64,000 nt of DNA from Streptomyces sp. NBC_01707 (GTDB lineage Bacteria; Actinomycetota; Actinomycetes; Streptomycetales; Streptomycetaceae). Of the stretch, positions 8,890 through 17,455 are shown piece after piece. The stretch spans positions 7,068,001-7,132,000 of the forward strand of contig NZ_CP109190.1 in assembly GCF_041438805.1 (NCBI RefSeq). Direction: 5' to 3'. The notes under the pieces are model-generated. The model saw only the letters and a list, made by a program, of their open reading frames with translations. It did not search any database and was not told the origin of the DNA. The position numbers and the translations under genes were made by a program. The stretch's first letter is position 1; the number at the start of each line of letters is the position of its first letter.

Positions 8890-10278
8890 TCAGTCGTGGG
8901 AGTGCAGGGGCTTGCCGGCCAGGGCCAGGTGGGCCTCGCCGAGCGCCTCGTTCTGCGTCGGGTGGGCGTGGACGAGCTGCGCGACCTCGGCCGGCAGCGC
9001 CTCCCAGTTGTAGATCAGCTGGGCTTCGCCGACCTGCTCACCCATACGGTCACCGACCATGTGGACGCCGACCACGGCACCGTCCTTGACCTGGACGAGC
9101 TTGATCTCGCCCGCGGTCTTCAGGATCTTGCTCTTGCCGTTGCCCGCGAGGTTGTACTTGAGAGCGACGACCTTGTCCGCGCCGTAGAGCTCCTTGGCCT
9201 TGGCCTCGGTGATGCCCACGGAGGCGACCTCGGGGTGGCAGTACGTCACCCGGGGGACACCGTCGTAGTCGATCGGAACGACCTTCAGACCGGCCAGCCG
9301 CTCCGCGACCAGCATGCCCTCGGCGAAGCCGACGTGCGCGAGCTGGAGGGTCGGGGCCAGGTCGCCCACGGCCGAGACGGTCGGGACGTTGGTCTGCATG
9401 TACTCGTCGACGAGGACGTAGCCGCGGTCCATCGCGATGCCGGCCTCCTCGTAACCCAGGCCCTGCGAGACCGGACCGCGGCCGATCGCGACCAGCAGCA
9501 CCTCCGCCTCGAAGGTCTTGCCGTCGGCGAGGGTGACCCGCACACCGTTCTCGGTGTACTCGGCCTTCTGGAAGAAGGTGCCGAGGTTGAACTTGATGCC
9601 GCGCTTGCGGAAAGCGCGCTCAAGAAGCTTCGAGCTGTTCTCGTCCTCGACCGGGACGAGGTGCTTCAGACCCTCGACGATGGTGACGTCGGTGCCGAAG
9701 GACTTCCACGCCGAGGCGAACTCGACGCCGATGACGCCGCCGCCCAGCACGATCGCGGACTGCGGGACGCGGTCCAGCTTCAGCGCGTGGTCCGAGGAGA
9801 TGATGCGGTTGCCGTCGATCTCCAGGCCCGGCAGCGACTTCGGCACGGAGCCGGTCGCCAGGAGCACGTGGCGGCCCTGGATGCGCTGGCCGTCCACGTC
9901 CACGGAGGTGGGGGAGGAGAGCCGTCCCTCACCCTCGATGTACGTCACCTTGCGCGAGGCGATCAGACCCTGCAGGCCCTTGTACAGGCCGGTGATCACC
10001 TCGTCCTTGTACTTGTGGACGGCCTCGATGTCGATGCCCTCGAAGGTGGCCTTGACGCCGAACTGGCCGGCCTCGCGTGCCTGGTCGGCGATCTCACCGG
10101 CGTGCAGCAGCGCCTTCGTGGGGATGCAGCCGTTGTGCAGGCAGGTGCCGCCGACCTTGCCCTTCTCGATCAGAGCGACGTCCAGGCCCAGCTGCGCTCC
10201 GCGCAGGGCCGCGGCATAACCGCCGCTACCACCGCCGAGGATCACTAGGTCGAAAACGGTGCTGGCGTCGTTCGCCAC
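8890..10278 (-). CDS. lpdA: Dihydrolipoyl dehydrogenase (E3)
   Basis: The 462-residue flavoprotein reoxidises dihydrolipoamide on E2 and reduces NAD+. The FAD motif [14 protein letters not shown] starts near residue 12. The redox-active disulfide is in [15 protein letters not shown] (about 42 and 47). The NAD-binding motif is [14 protein letters not shown], and the C-terminal His-Glu pair is in [13 protein letters not shown]. The GTG start ([12 protein letters not shown]) is supported by GGAGG 7 nt upstream; an in-frame ATG 18 bp farther up lacks a comparable site. Downstream is the E2 gene, so the two probably form an E3-E2 operon serving the 2-oxoacid dehydrogenase complexes. Confidence 0.96.
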   Translation of the reverse strand: MANDASTVFDLVILGGGSGGYAAALRGAQLGLDVALIEKGKVGGTCLHNGCIPTKALLHAGEIADQAREAGQFGVKATFEGIDIEAVHKYKDEVITGLYKGLQGLIASRKVTYIEGEGRLSSPTSVDVDGQRIQGRHVLLATGSVPKSLPGLEIDGNRIISSDHALKLDRVPQSAIVLGGGVIGVEFASAWKSFGTDVTIVEGLKHLVPVEDENSSKLLERAFRKRGIKFNLGTFFQKAEYTENGVRVTLADGKTFEAEVLLVAIGRGPVSQGLGYEEAGIAMDRGYVLVDEYMQTNVPTVSAVGDLAPTLQLAHVGFAEGMLVAERLAGLKVVPIDYDGVPRVTYCHPEVASVGITEAKAKELYGADKVVALKYNLAGNGKSKILKTAGEIKLVQVKDGAVVGVHMVGDRMGEQVGEAQLIYNWEALPAEVAQLVHAHPTQNEALGEAHLALAGKPLHSHD

Positions 10279-10557
10279 GTCACGTCCTCCATGCATGTGC
10301 GCCGTACGCCGGGCCCCGTCGCTGGGGTGTGACCGGCCGGTCGGCTGGTGTTCGGCCGCTTTTGTCTTTCGGCCCTGTGGTGGGGGCCCTGTCCTGCCGA
10401 GAACCCATCTTCGCACTTGTTGACGGTGGGCGGGACGCGGGGCCCTGGTCTGGGACGGCTGATGGTCCGTTCCAGAGGGTTACCGCTGCGTAGAGACATA
10501 CGGATTTCGTCGAGAGCGAAACCCGCGTGACGCAGTGCAGCGGCGTCAAGGGGGGAA
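10279..10557. other. Intergenic leader between lpdA and pepA
   Basis: About 280 bp upstream of lpdA without a convincing gene. It should hold the lpdA promoter, but I see no clear -35/-10 pair. A perfect GACCGGCCGGTC palindrome lies at 10331-10342, which may be chance at this GC content. Confidence 0.4.
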
Positions 10558-10595
10558 CACGTACGGCCCCGGACGTATGCCCGGGGCCGTACGTG
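10558..10595 (-). terminator. pepA terminator
   Basis: A perfect 15-bp stem (10558-10572 with 10581-10595) with an 8-nt loop starts 11 bp past the pepA stop codon. Confidence 0.8.
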
Positions 10596-10605
10596 CACAG
10601 CTGCC

Positions 10606-12150
10606 TCAGCCGAGGTCGCCGGCGGCGGTGCGCTCCGCCAGCTTCACCAGCGTGCGGACCGCGGAACCGGTGCCGCCCTTCGGCGTGTAACCGTACGGCG
10701 CGCCCTCGTGGAAGGCCGGGCCCGCGATGTCCAGGTGCGCCCAGGCGATGCCCTCGCCCACGAACTCCTGCAGGAACAGGCCGGCCACCAGGCCACCGCC
10801 CATCCGCTCGCCCATGTTGGCGATGTCGGCGGTCGGGGAGTCCATGCCCTTGCGCAGGTCGGCGGGGAGCGGCATCGGCCAGGAGGCCTCGCCGACCTCC
10901 TCGGCGATCTCGTGGATGGAGGTACGGAAGGCGTCGTCGTTCGCCATGATGCCGAAGGTGCGGTGGCCCAGCGCCAGCACCATCGCGCCGGTCAGGGTCG
11001 CCACGTCGACGATCGCGTCCGGCTTCTCCTCGCAGGCACGGGTCAGCGCGTCGGCGAGGACGAGCCGGCCCTCGGCGTCCGTGTTGAGGACCTCGACGGT
11101 CTTGCCGCTGTACATGCGCAGCACGTCACCCGGGCGGGTCGCGTTGCCGGACGGCATGTTCTCGGCGAGCGCCAGCCAGCCGGTGACGTTGACCTGGAGT
11201 CCCAGACGGGCTGCCGCGACGACGGTCGCGAACACGGCGGCGGCGCCGCTCATGTCGCACTTCATCGTCTCGTTGTGACCGGCCGGCTTCAGCGAGATGC
11301 CGCCCGAGTCGTAGGTGATGCCCTTGCCGACCAGGGCCAGGGTCTTCTCCGCCTTCGGGTGCGTGTAGGCGAGCTTGACCAGGCGGGGGCCGTGGGTCGA
11401 GCCCTGGCCGACGCCCAGCAGGCCACCGAAGCCGCCCTTGACGAGCGCCTTCTCGTCGAGGACCTGCACCTTGATGCCGTGCTCCTTGCCGGCGGCCGTG
11501 GCCACGGCGGCGAAGGACTCGGGGTACAGGTCGTTCGGCGGGGTGTTGATCAGGTCGCGGGCGCGGTTGATCTCCTCGACGACCGCGACGGCACGCTCGG
11601 CGGCCGCCTTGAAGGCCTTGTCGCGCGGCTTGGCGCCGAGCAGGGCGACCTCGGCGAGCGGCGACTTCGGGCCGTTGCCGTTCTTCTTGTCCTTCGCGGC
11701 GAGCTTGTTCTCGCCGCCCTGGTACGCGGTGAAGGCGTACGCACCGAGGAGCGCGCCCTCGGCGACGGCCTCGGCGTCCTCGACCGATGCGACCGGCAGT
11801 GCGAAGCCGGCCTTCTTCGAACCGACCAGGGCACGCGCGGCGGAGCCCGCGGCGCGCCGCAGGGCCTCCGCGTCGAATGCCGCGTCCTTCTCCGGGACCG
11901 AACCGAGCCCGACCGCGATGACGACGGGGACCTTGAGGCCGGCCGGCGCGGGGAGCTTGGTGACTTCGCCCTCGGCACCGGAGGCGCCGAGGGTTTCCAG
12001 GACGGTGGCGAGCTTTCCGTCGAACGCCTTGTCCACGGCCTCGGCGCCCGGTGCGACGACCGGACCCTTGGCGCCCTTGGCGACGCCGACGACGAGTGCG
12101 TCGGCGCGCAGCGTCGCCGCACCGGCAGTGCTGAGAGTGAGAGCAGTCAC
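10606..12150 (-). CDS. pepA: Leucyl aminopeptidase, M17 family
   Basis: The protein has 514 residues, the usual M17 length. The metal-binding and catalytic core is clear: LVGKGITYDSGGISLKPAG (first Lys and Asp ligands), KCDMSGAAAV, and the family signature NTDAEGRLVLADAL. A variable N-terminal macro-like domain occupies about residues 1-170. The enzyme is a cytosolic, two-metal aminopeptidase that trims N-terminal residues in peptide turnover. It starts at GTG (VTALTLSTAG); the ribosome site is weak. A homologue next to the dlaT region is also seen in mycobacteria (from memory). It is followed by a strong hairpin and is probably monocistronic. Confidence 0.95.
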   Translation of the reverse strand: MTALTLSTAGAATLRADALVVGVAKGAKGPVVAPGAEAVDKAFDGKLATVLETLGASGAEGEVTKLPAPAGLKVPVVIAVGLGSVPEKDAAFDAEALRRAAGSAARALVGSKKAGFALPVASVEDAEAVAEGALLGAYAFTAYQGGENKLAAKDKKNGNGPKSPLAEVALLGAKPRDKAFKAAAERAVAVVEEINRARDLINTPPNDLYPESFAAVATAAGKEHGIKVQVLDEKALVKGGFGGLLGVGQGSTHGPRLVKLAYTHPKAEKTLALVGKGITYDSGGISLKPAGHNETMKCDMSGAAAVFATVVAAARLGLQVNVTGWLALAENMPSGNATRPGDVLRMYSGKTVEVLNTDAEGRLVLADALTRACEEKPDAIVDVATLTGAMVLALGHRTFGIMANDDAFRTSIHEIAEEVGEASWPMPLPADLRKGMDSPTADIANMGERMGGGLVAGLFLQEFVGEGIAWAHLDIAGPAFHEGAPYGYTPKGGTGSAVRTLVKLAERTAAGDLG

Positions 12151-12411
12151 GGTGGTGAAATCTCGCTTCCGTTGAGTTCATTTGTCGGTCGAGGGGTGGG
12201 CCGACCGTGCCCGGCGCATCGTAGACGCCGCCGCAATGTGCCGGTAATGAGCCTACGCGCGCCTTTGCTGCCGGATCACGTCGGCGGGCCGTCTGCGACC
12301 CGTTCCGGCGGTACGGCCCCGGCGCCGGCCGGCCCGGGCCGGGGTCCCCGAGCCGCGAACGCCCTTGCCAGTAGGGTCGTTTGGCAGTGCCGGAGCGAAC
12401 GGGGGAGAGGG

Positions 12412-13245
12412 ATGCGCGCCCAGCGGGCTGCACACAGGTCGGGACCGGGACCGGCGCTGACAGCCGTACTGATTCTGTCGGCGGTCCTGGCCGGCTGCGC
12501 CTCGACGCCGGAATCCGCCCCCGCGGAGCGCTGGCGGCCGAGGCCCGGTGCCGACTGGCAGTGGCAGCTCTCCGGCGCCCTCGATCCCACCGTGGACGCC
12601 CCGGTGTACGACATCGACGGCTTCGAGCGCGACGCGTCGGCGGTCGCCGATCTGCACCGCCGGGGCCGCAAGGTCATCTGCTACGTCTCCACGGGTGCCT
12701 GGGAGGACTTCCGCCCGGACGCCGCGAGGTTTCCCGCCTCGCTACGGGGACGGGGCAACGGCTGGCCGGGGGAGCGCTGGCTCGACATCCGCCGCACGGA
12801 CGTGCTGGAACCGCTGATGGAGGCTCGGATCGAGATGTGCGCGAGGAAGGGCTTCGACGCGGTGGAACCCGACAACATGGACGGCTACCGCAACCGGACG
12901 GGGTTCGCGCTGACCGCCTCCGACCAGCTGCGCTACAACCGGCTCGTCGCCCGCATCGCCCACCGCCACGGACTGGCCGTCGGCCTGAAGAACGACTTGG
13001 ACCAGATCCCGCAGCTGGAGCCGGACTTCGACTTCGCGGTCAACGAGCAGTGCGCGCAGTACGACGAGTGTGCCGCCCTCACACCGTTCATCGAGGCGGA
13101 CAAGGCGGTGTTCCACGCGGAGTACGAGGTGCCGGTGGCACGGTTCTGCCCGCAGTCGAAGAAGCTGCGCCTGAGCTCACTGCGCAAGAAGTACGACCTC
13201 GGAGTCTGGCGCCGCAGCTGTACGTCGAGCCCCTCCGGCAATTGA
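12412..13245 (+). CDS. Secreted GH114-like (endo-alpha-1,4-polygalactosaminidase) lipoprotein
   Basis: The protein has 277 residues. The signal peptide ends in the lipobox VLAGC (Cys about 27), so it is a membrane lipoprotein. The mature part has the glycoside hydrolase 114 TIM-barrel pattern: WQWQLSG near the start, VYDIDGF, KVICYVSTGAWEDFRPD, then GFDAVEPDNMDGY with the putative acidic catalytic residue, and LAVGLKNDLDQIPQL. Family members cleave alpha-1,4-galactosaminoglycan; the substrate here is unproven. The ATG follows GGGGGAGAGGG. A TAGGGT hexamer at 12372-12377 may be the -10 element. It is divergent from pepA and convergent with cobS. Confidence 0.85.
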   Translation: MRAQRAAHRSGPGPALTAVLILSAVLAGCASTPESAPAERWRPRPGADWQWQLSGALDPTVDAPVYDIDGFERDASAVADLHRRGRKVICYVSTGAWEDFRPDAARFPASLRGRGNGWPGERWLDIRRTDVLEPLMEARIEMCARKGFDAVEPDNMDGYRNRTGFALTASDQLRYNRLVARIAHRHGLAVGLKNDLDQIPQLEPDFDFAVNEQCAQYDECAALTPFIEADKAVFHAEYEVPVARFCPQSKKLRLSSLRKKYDLGVWRRSCTSSPSGN

Positions 13246-13279
13246 CGCCATATCGGTTGTCTGGCCGCCCCGCACTCTC

Positions 13280-14059
13280 TCAGCCCAGCGCCAGTCCCAC
13301 CAGCACCCCCGTCGCCGCCACCTCCGCGACCGCCCCGAACACATCCCCCGTGACCCCGCCGAACCTCCGTACGCAGTGCCGCAGCAACACCTGGGCAAGA
13401 GCCAGACCGCCCAGCACGGCAAGCCCCTGGTGCAACGGCGCGTACCCGCCGAACACCGCCCCCGCCCCCGCGCACGCGGCCACCACCACCGCGGCCGCGC
13501 CTGCCGCCGCCCGCAGCGGAACCGTGCCCGCCACAGCCGCCCCCAGCCCATCCGGTCGGGCCGGCGGTACGCCCTGACGGGATGCCAGCGTGAGCGCGAG
13601 CCGGGCGGTGACCCCGGCGACGACCGCCGCCATCGCGCCGTACGCCCAGCCCCGCCCGTACAGCTGGTGGAGGACGGCGACCTGGGCCAGCAGAACGAAC
13701 AGCAGGGTGATCACACCGAATGGCCCAATGTCGGACTGCTTCATGATGCGCAGCGCGTCCTGGGCGGGCTTGCCGCTGCCGAGCCCGTCCGCCGTGTCCG
13801 CGAGGCCGTCGAGATGCAGTCCCCTCGTGAGGACCGCGGGCACCGCGGCCGAGGCGACCGCGGCGAGCAGTGGCCCCGAGCCGAACAGCAGCAACAGTGC
13901 ACCGGGCACCGCCGCCGACAGCCCCACCACCAGACCGGCGAGCGGGGCGCACAGCATCCCGGCGCGGGCCGCTTCACGGTCCCACCGGGTGACGCGGACG
14001 GGGAGGACGGTCAGGGTGCCGAAGGCGAAACGTATGCCGTGGCTGTTCGGGGAGGTCAC
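13280..14059 (-). CDS. cobS: Adenosylcobinamide-GDP ribazoletransferase (cobalamin synthase)
   Basis: A membrane protein of about 259 residues that joins adenosylcobinamide-GDP to alpha-ribazole in the last steps of cobalamin synthesis. The CobS hallmarks are present: GIRFAFGTLTVLPV at the start, RGLHLDGLADTADGLGSG (acidic metal site, about residues 78-96) and ALRIMKQSDIGPFGV. Five to six hydrophobic segments follow. The GTG start is conventional. However, a perfect GGAGGAG lies 17 nt before it and 8 nt before an in-frame CTG at 14068, so initiation three codons upstream is possible. It is convergent with the GH114 gene; cobT and cobU lie 3-6 kb away. Confidence 0.92.
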   Translation of the reverse strand: MTSPNSHGIRFAFGTLTVLPVRVTRWDREAARAGMLCAPLAGLVVGLSAAVPGALLLLFGSGPLLAAVASAAVPAVLTRGLHLDGLADTADGLGSGKPAQDALRIMKQSDIGPFGVITLLFVLLAQVAVLHQLYGRGWAYGAMAAVVAGVTARLALTLASRQGVPPARPDGLGAAVAGTVPLRAAAGAAAVVVAACAGAGAVFGGYAPLHQGLAVLGGLALAQVLLRHCVRRFGGVTGDVFGAVAEVAATGVLVGLALG

Positions 14060-14146
14060 GGCGCGCAGGCTAATCGCTCCTCCGGGTCGATAGATTGGCC
14101 GAAACGCTGCAGACCGCCACAAAATGGATCATCGGGAGAGGGTGGC

Positions 14147-14908
14147 ATGGGTCACTGGTTCGATCAGAACTTCGTCGAGCCGGGGAAGCTGCCCCTGCTC
14201 CTCGCGCTGGCCGCCTTCGTGCTGACCTTCGCCGTCACCCGTCTCATCACCCGGCTGATCAGGGCCGGGAAGGGACCGTTCCGCAACATCACACCCGGTG
14301 GCCTGCACGTCCATCACGTGGTGCCCGGTGTGGTGCTGACGGTGATCGGCGGCTTCGGTGCGGTCTCCAGCGGGCGGCACGGTGTCACGGCGGGCGTCTG
14401 CGCGGTGATCTTCGGGATGGGTGCGGGGCTGGTGCTGGACGAGTTCGCGCTGATCCTCCATCTCGACGATGTGTACTGGACCGAGGAGGGTCGGCAGAGC
14501 GTGGAGGTAGTCGTCCTCACCGCGGCGCTCGTCCTGCTCCTCCTCGGCGGCTTCTCGCCGCTCGGGGTGAACGAACTGACCAGCGATCAGGAGCAGGGGC
14601 GGCTCGGCATCGTACTGACCCTGTTGGTGAACTTCTGTTTCGTGCTGATCGCGCTCTTCAAGGGCAAGGCCCGGATGGCGGTGATCGGCGCCCTGGTGCC
14701 GTTCGTCGCTCTCTTCGGCGCGATCCGGCTGGCCAGGCCGACGTCGAAGTGGGCGAAGCGCTTCTACCGCAACCGGCACCGCGCCCGCTCCAGGGCGGTG
14801 CTGCGGGCGTACCACCACGACCGGCGCTGGGTCGGCCCGCGCCGCAGATTCGAGGATCTGATCGGCGGCGCACCCGACCGGATCCCGGCCCCGGTGCGCA
14901 AGTCCTGA
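14147..14908 (+). CDS. Uncharacterised membrane protein with conserved His/Asp motifs
   Basis: 253 residues with about six hydrophobic segments. I do not recognise a named family. Two polar motifs sit at membrane borders: ITPGGLHVHHVVPGVVL (about residues 47-63) and VLDEFALILHLDDVYWTEEGRQSVEVV (about 95-121). The HVHH and DEF...LHLDD.YW residues look like a metal or catalytic site facing the bilayer; that reading is inference. The C-terminal 50 residues are basic and cytosolic. The ATG has GGGAGAGGG upstream. Its last 145 bp overlap the 3' end of the opposite gene at 14764-15588, which is unusual and means the two transcripts are complementary there. Confidence 0.8.
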   Translation: MGHWFDQNFVEPGKLPLLLALAAFVLTFAVTRLITRLIRAGKGPFRNITPGGLHVHHVVPGVVLTVIGGFGAVSSGRHGVTAGVCAVIFGMGAGLVLDEFALILHLDDVYWTEEGRQSVEVVVLTAALVLLLLGGFSPLGVNELTSDQEQGRLGIVLTLLVNFCFVLIALFKGKARMAVIGALVPFVALFGAIRLARPTSKWAKRFYRNRHRARSRAVLRAYHHDRRWVGPRRRFEDLIGGAPDRIPAPVRKS

Positions 14909-15588
14909 CCACGGCGGGCGCGCAGATGGCGGCGCCGGTCGTGCCGGACCGTGAAGCCGCACAGGATCAGCACCGCGACGATCGCCGCGAGATGCTCCTT
15001 GCCCGCCAGGTTGTTCTTGAGGGCCACCTCGACGACCATCGCGGCGATCACCACCGCCCCGGTGAACCAGGCTCGGTAGACGTGGCACAGATACACCGCG
15101 ATCCCGACCACCGCCGCCGACGGGCCGGTGTCGACGACCTTCGCGTCCGACGCGGGCAGTCCGAACAGCCCGTCGGGGCCGACCGCGACGCCCACCCGTG
15201 CGTACAGCGTACCGGCCAGCGTCGCGACGTACGCGATCAGCAGGGTGCGCCTCCGGCCCGGACGGATCTCGGCGATCCCGAACACCACCAGGACCTGCGC
15301 CAGCGCACCCCACACCGGCAGATCCGGTGCGGGTACGAACAGCGACAGCGGGGTACGCAGCAGGGCGATCCACAGCGGGTCCTCGGCCCGGACCGAACCG
15401 AGGACGTGCACCGGCCGCCGGCCCCAGGACTGGTTCTGCACCACCTGGAGCAGGGCCGTCAGGCAGACCGCCCCCAGCGTCATCGGCACGGCCCGCAGCC
15501 GGGAGTCGGTGAGCGCGCCGCGCACGGTCGACACCAGCGGCCCCCACTCGCGGCGGGCGGCCGCGCGCAGCGCGGTCACCGGTCTCAT
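14764..15588 (-). CDS. Rhomboid-like integral membrane protein
   Basis: 274 residues with about six transmembrane segments between residues 35 and 215. The segment GPSAAVVGIAVYLCHVYRAW resembles the GxSx loop of rhomboids, but no clear catalytic His-Ser pair can be confirmed, so activity is doubtful. The C-terminal about 50 residues are Arg-rich, low in complexity, and encoded opposite the end of the upstream-facing membrane protein gene. That tail is probably not under strong protein-level selection. The start ATG overlaps the stop of the lysyltransferase gene by 4 bp (ATGA), so the two are translationally coupled and likely act together in the membrane. Confidence 0.75.
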   Translation of the reverse strand: MRPVTALRAAARREWGPLVSTVRGALTDSRLRAVPMTLGAVCLTALLQVVQNQSWGRRPVHVLGSVRAEDPLWIALLRTPLSLFVPAPDLPVWGALAQVLVVFGIAEIRPGRRRTLLIAYVATLAGTLYARVGVAVGPDGLFGLPASDAKVVDTGPSAAVVGIAVYLCHVYRAWFTGAVVIAAMVVEVALKNNLAGKEHLAAIVAVLILCGFTVRHDRRRHLRARRGQDLRTGAGIRSGAPPIRSSNLRRGPTQRRSWWYARSTALERARCRLR

Positions 15589-17366
15589 CTACGGGTCCCC
15601 AGATGCGAGCGGTGCATCCACTTGGGCAGGCCGGGAGCCTCCAGAAACCCCTCGGCGCGGGCTGCGGCGATACCGATGCGCAGCAGGTCGGAGCTCTTCT
15701 CGAAGAGCATGAAGCGCGGCTCCCAGATCGGTCGGTACTTGGCGTTGGCGCGGTAGAGCGACTCGATCTGCCACCAGCGTGAGAAGAAGCTGAGCAGCGA
15801 GCGCCACAGCCTCAGCACCGGTCCGGCGCCGAGCCGTGATCCCCTTTCGAAGACGGACCGGAACATCGCGAAGTTGAGCGACACCTGGGTGATCCCGATC
15901 TTCGGTGCACGCTGCAGGAGTTCGATGACCATGAACTCCATCAGGCCGTTCTCGGAGTTCCGGTCACGGCGCATCAGGTCCAGCGAGAGACCGTTCGGAC
16001 CCCAGGGGACGAAGCTCAGTACGGCACGCAACTCGCCCTGCCCCGGGGCGTCACCGCTGTCCCGGCACACCAGCATCACGCACTGTCCGTCCGCCGGATC
16101 GCCGAGCCGTCCGAGCGCCATCGAGAAGCCGCGCTCGGTCTCCCCGTCGCGCCAGTCGTCGGCGCGGCGCAGCAGTTCGGCCATCTCGTCGTCGGGGATG
16201 TCCGCGTGGCGGCGGACGGTCACCTCGTACCCGGCGCGCTTGACCCGGTTGTACGCCTGGCGGACGGTCCGCATCGCCCGCCCTTCGAGGGTGAACTCGG
16301 CCGTCTCCACGATCGCTTCGTCGCCGAGTTCCAGCGCGTCCAGGCCGTGCCGGGCGTAGACCGTGCCGCCCTCCTCGCTCACCCCCATCACCGCGGGGAT
16401 CCAGCCGTGCTCGCGGGCCTCGGCGAGCCACGGCTCGATCGCGCCGGGCCAGGCCTCCGGGTCGCCGATCGGATCACCGGAGGCGAGCGAGACCCCGCCG
16501 ACCACCCGGTAGGCGACGGCGGCCTTCCCGGTCGGCGACCAGACGACGCTCTTCTCCCGGCGCAGCGCGAAGTATCCGAGCGAGTCGCGGTCGCCGTTCC
16601 TGTCCAGCAGGACGCGGAGCCGGTCCTCGTCCTGCGGGGTGATCGGGTCGACGGCCCGGCGGGAGCGGAAGGCCGCGTACACGACGGCGATCAGCAGCAG
16701 GGTGGACAGGATGTTGATGACGACATCGACCCAGCCGGGCACGGTGATGCCGGGGAAGCGGGAGTTGTCGGAGGCGACCGAGACCAGCCGCAGCGCGCCG
16801 TAGCGCCAGCGGTCGAGGAACGTCGAGCGGTACTCGTCGTGCGCCGTGTTGGTGACGGTGACGAGCAGCGTCGCGATCAGCGAGGTGATCAGCAGGCCGC
16901 CGACGGCGACGACGGCCGCCAGCCGCGGGTTGGATCTGTCGCCCTTGGCGTAGAACTCGCGCCGGCCCAGGAGGAGTGCCAGGACGAACGCCGCGGTCAG
17001 TGCCAGGGAGATCCAGTTCTGCGGGTACTGCCGGATCTCCGGGAACGAGATCACAAAGGCGAAGAGCAGGAGCAGCAGACCGCTCAGCACCATGTTGAGG
17101 ATCCACGCGGCCCGCTTGCGGCGGCGCATGGTGACCGCCAGGAAGAGTGCCACCACCCCGGAGGAGAAGCCCGCGGTGAGCAGATAGGGCGTGAAGTAGT
17201 TCTCGGTGTTGTGCCGGCGGAGGTCCTGGCCGAGCGTGACCCAGACAGCGCTCAGGAAATTGATGAACGACACGGCGCGCAGGTACCAGATGGCGAATGC
17301 CGCGCTGCGCCGTGAGCGGACGGTGCTCCGCCGGGCACCCCCGCCGGCCAATCGGACCTCTCCCAT
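15585..17366 (-). CDS. MprF/LysX-type phosphatidylglycerol lysyltransferase (DUF2156)
   Basis: 593 residues. An N-terminal membrane part of about six to seven helices (residues 25-240) is followed by a cytosolic DUF2156 acyltransferase domain. That domain shows GYFALRREKSVVWSPTGKAAVAYRVVGGVSLASGDPIGDP, then RTVRQAYNRVKRAGYEV and FSMALGRLGDP. The FVPWGPNGLSLDLMRRD and NGLMEFMVIELLQ blocks are typical of MprF. Such enzymes move an amino acid from aminoacyl-tRNA onto phosphatidylglycerol, lowering surface charge and giving resistance to cationic peptides. The membrane part is shorter than full MprF flippases. It is translationally coupled to the downstream rhomboid-like gene. The start is the ATG of MGEVRLAGG. 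Confidence 0.87.
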   Translation of the reverse strand: MGEVRLAGGGARRSTVRSRRSAAFAIWYLRAVSFINFLSAVWVTLGQDLRRHNTENYFTPYLLTAGFSSGVVALFLAVTMRRRKRAAWILNMVLSGLLLLLFAFVISFPEIRQYPQNWISLALTAAFVLALLLGRREFYAKGDRSNPRLAAVVAVGGLLITSLIATLLVTVTNTAHDEYRSTFLDRWRYGALRLVSVASDNSRFPGITVPGWVDVVINILSTLLLIAVVYAAFRSRRAVDPITPQDEDRLRVLLDRNGDRDSLGYFALRREKSVVWSPTGKAAVAYRVVGGVSLASGDPIGDPEAWPGAIEPWLAEAREHGWIPAVMGVSEEGGTVYARHGLDALELGDEAIVETAEFTLEGRAMRTVRQAYNRVKRAGYEVTVRRHADIPDDEMAELLRRADDWRDGETERGFSMALGRLGDPADGQCVMLVCRDSGDAPGQGELRAVLSFVPWGPNGLSLDLMRRDRNSENGLMEFMVIELLQRAPKIGITQVSLNFAMFRSVFERGSRLGAGPVLRLWRSLLSFFSRWWQIESLYRANAKYRPIWEPRFMLFEKSSDLLRIGIAAARAEGFLEAPGLPKWMHRSHLGTRR

Positions 17367-17408
17367 GAAAAGCGATCATATGGGGCATCACGCTTCACGA
17401 GGGGCTGC

Positions 17409-17442
17409 GCTGCGGCCGGTGTCCGTGGCCGGCGGCCGCAGC
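17409..17442 (-). terminator. Hairpin terminator after cobT
   Basis: 10-bp arms GCTGCGGCCG and CGGCCGCAGC with a 14-nt loop lie 14 bp past the cobT stop, in the gap before the lysyltransferase gene. Confidence 0.6.
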
Positions 17443-17455
17443 TCGACAGGGTCTG

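Noticed and set aside
7821..9089. Ala/Gly-rich frame on the plus strand opposite the E2 gene
   Set aside because: It mirrors the Ala/Pro linkers of the E2 protein; no start or family support.
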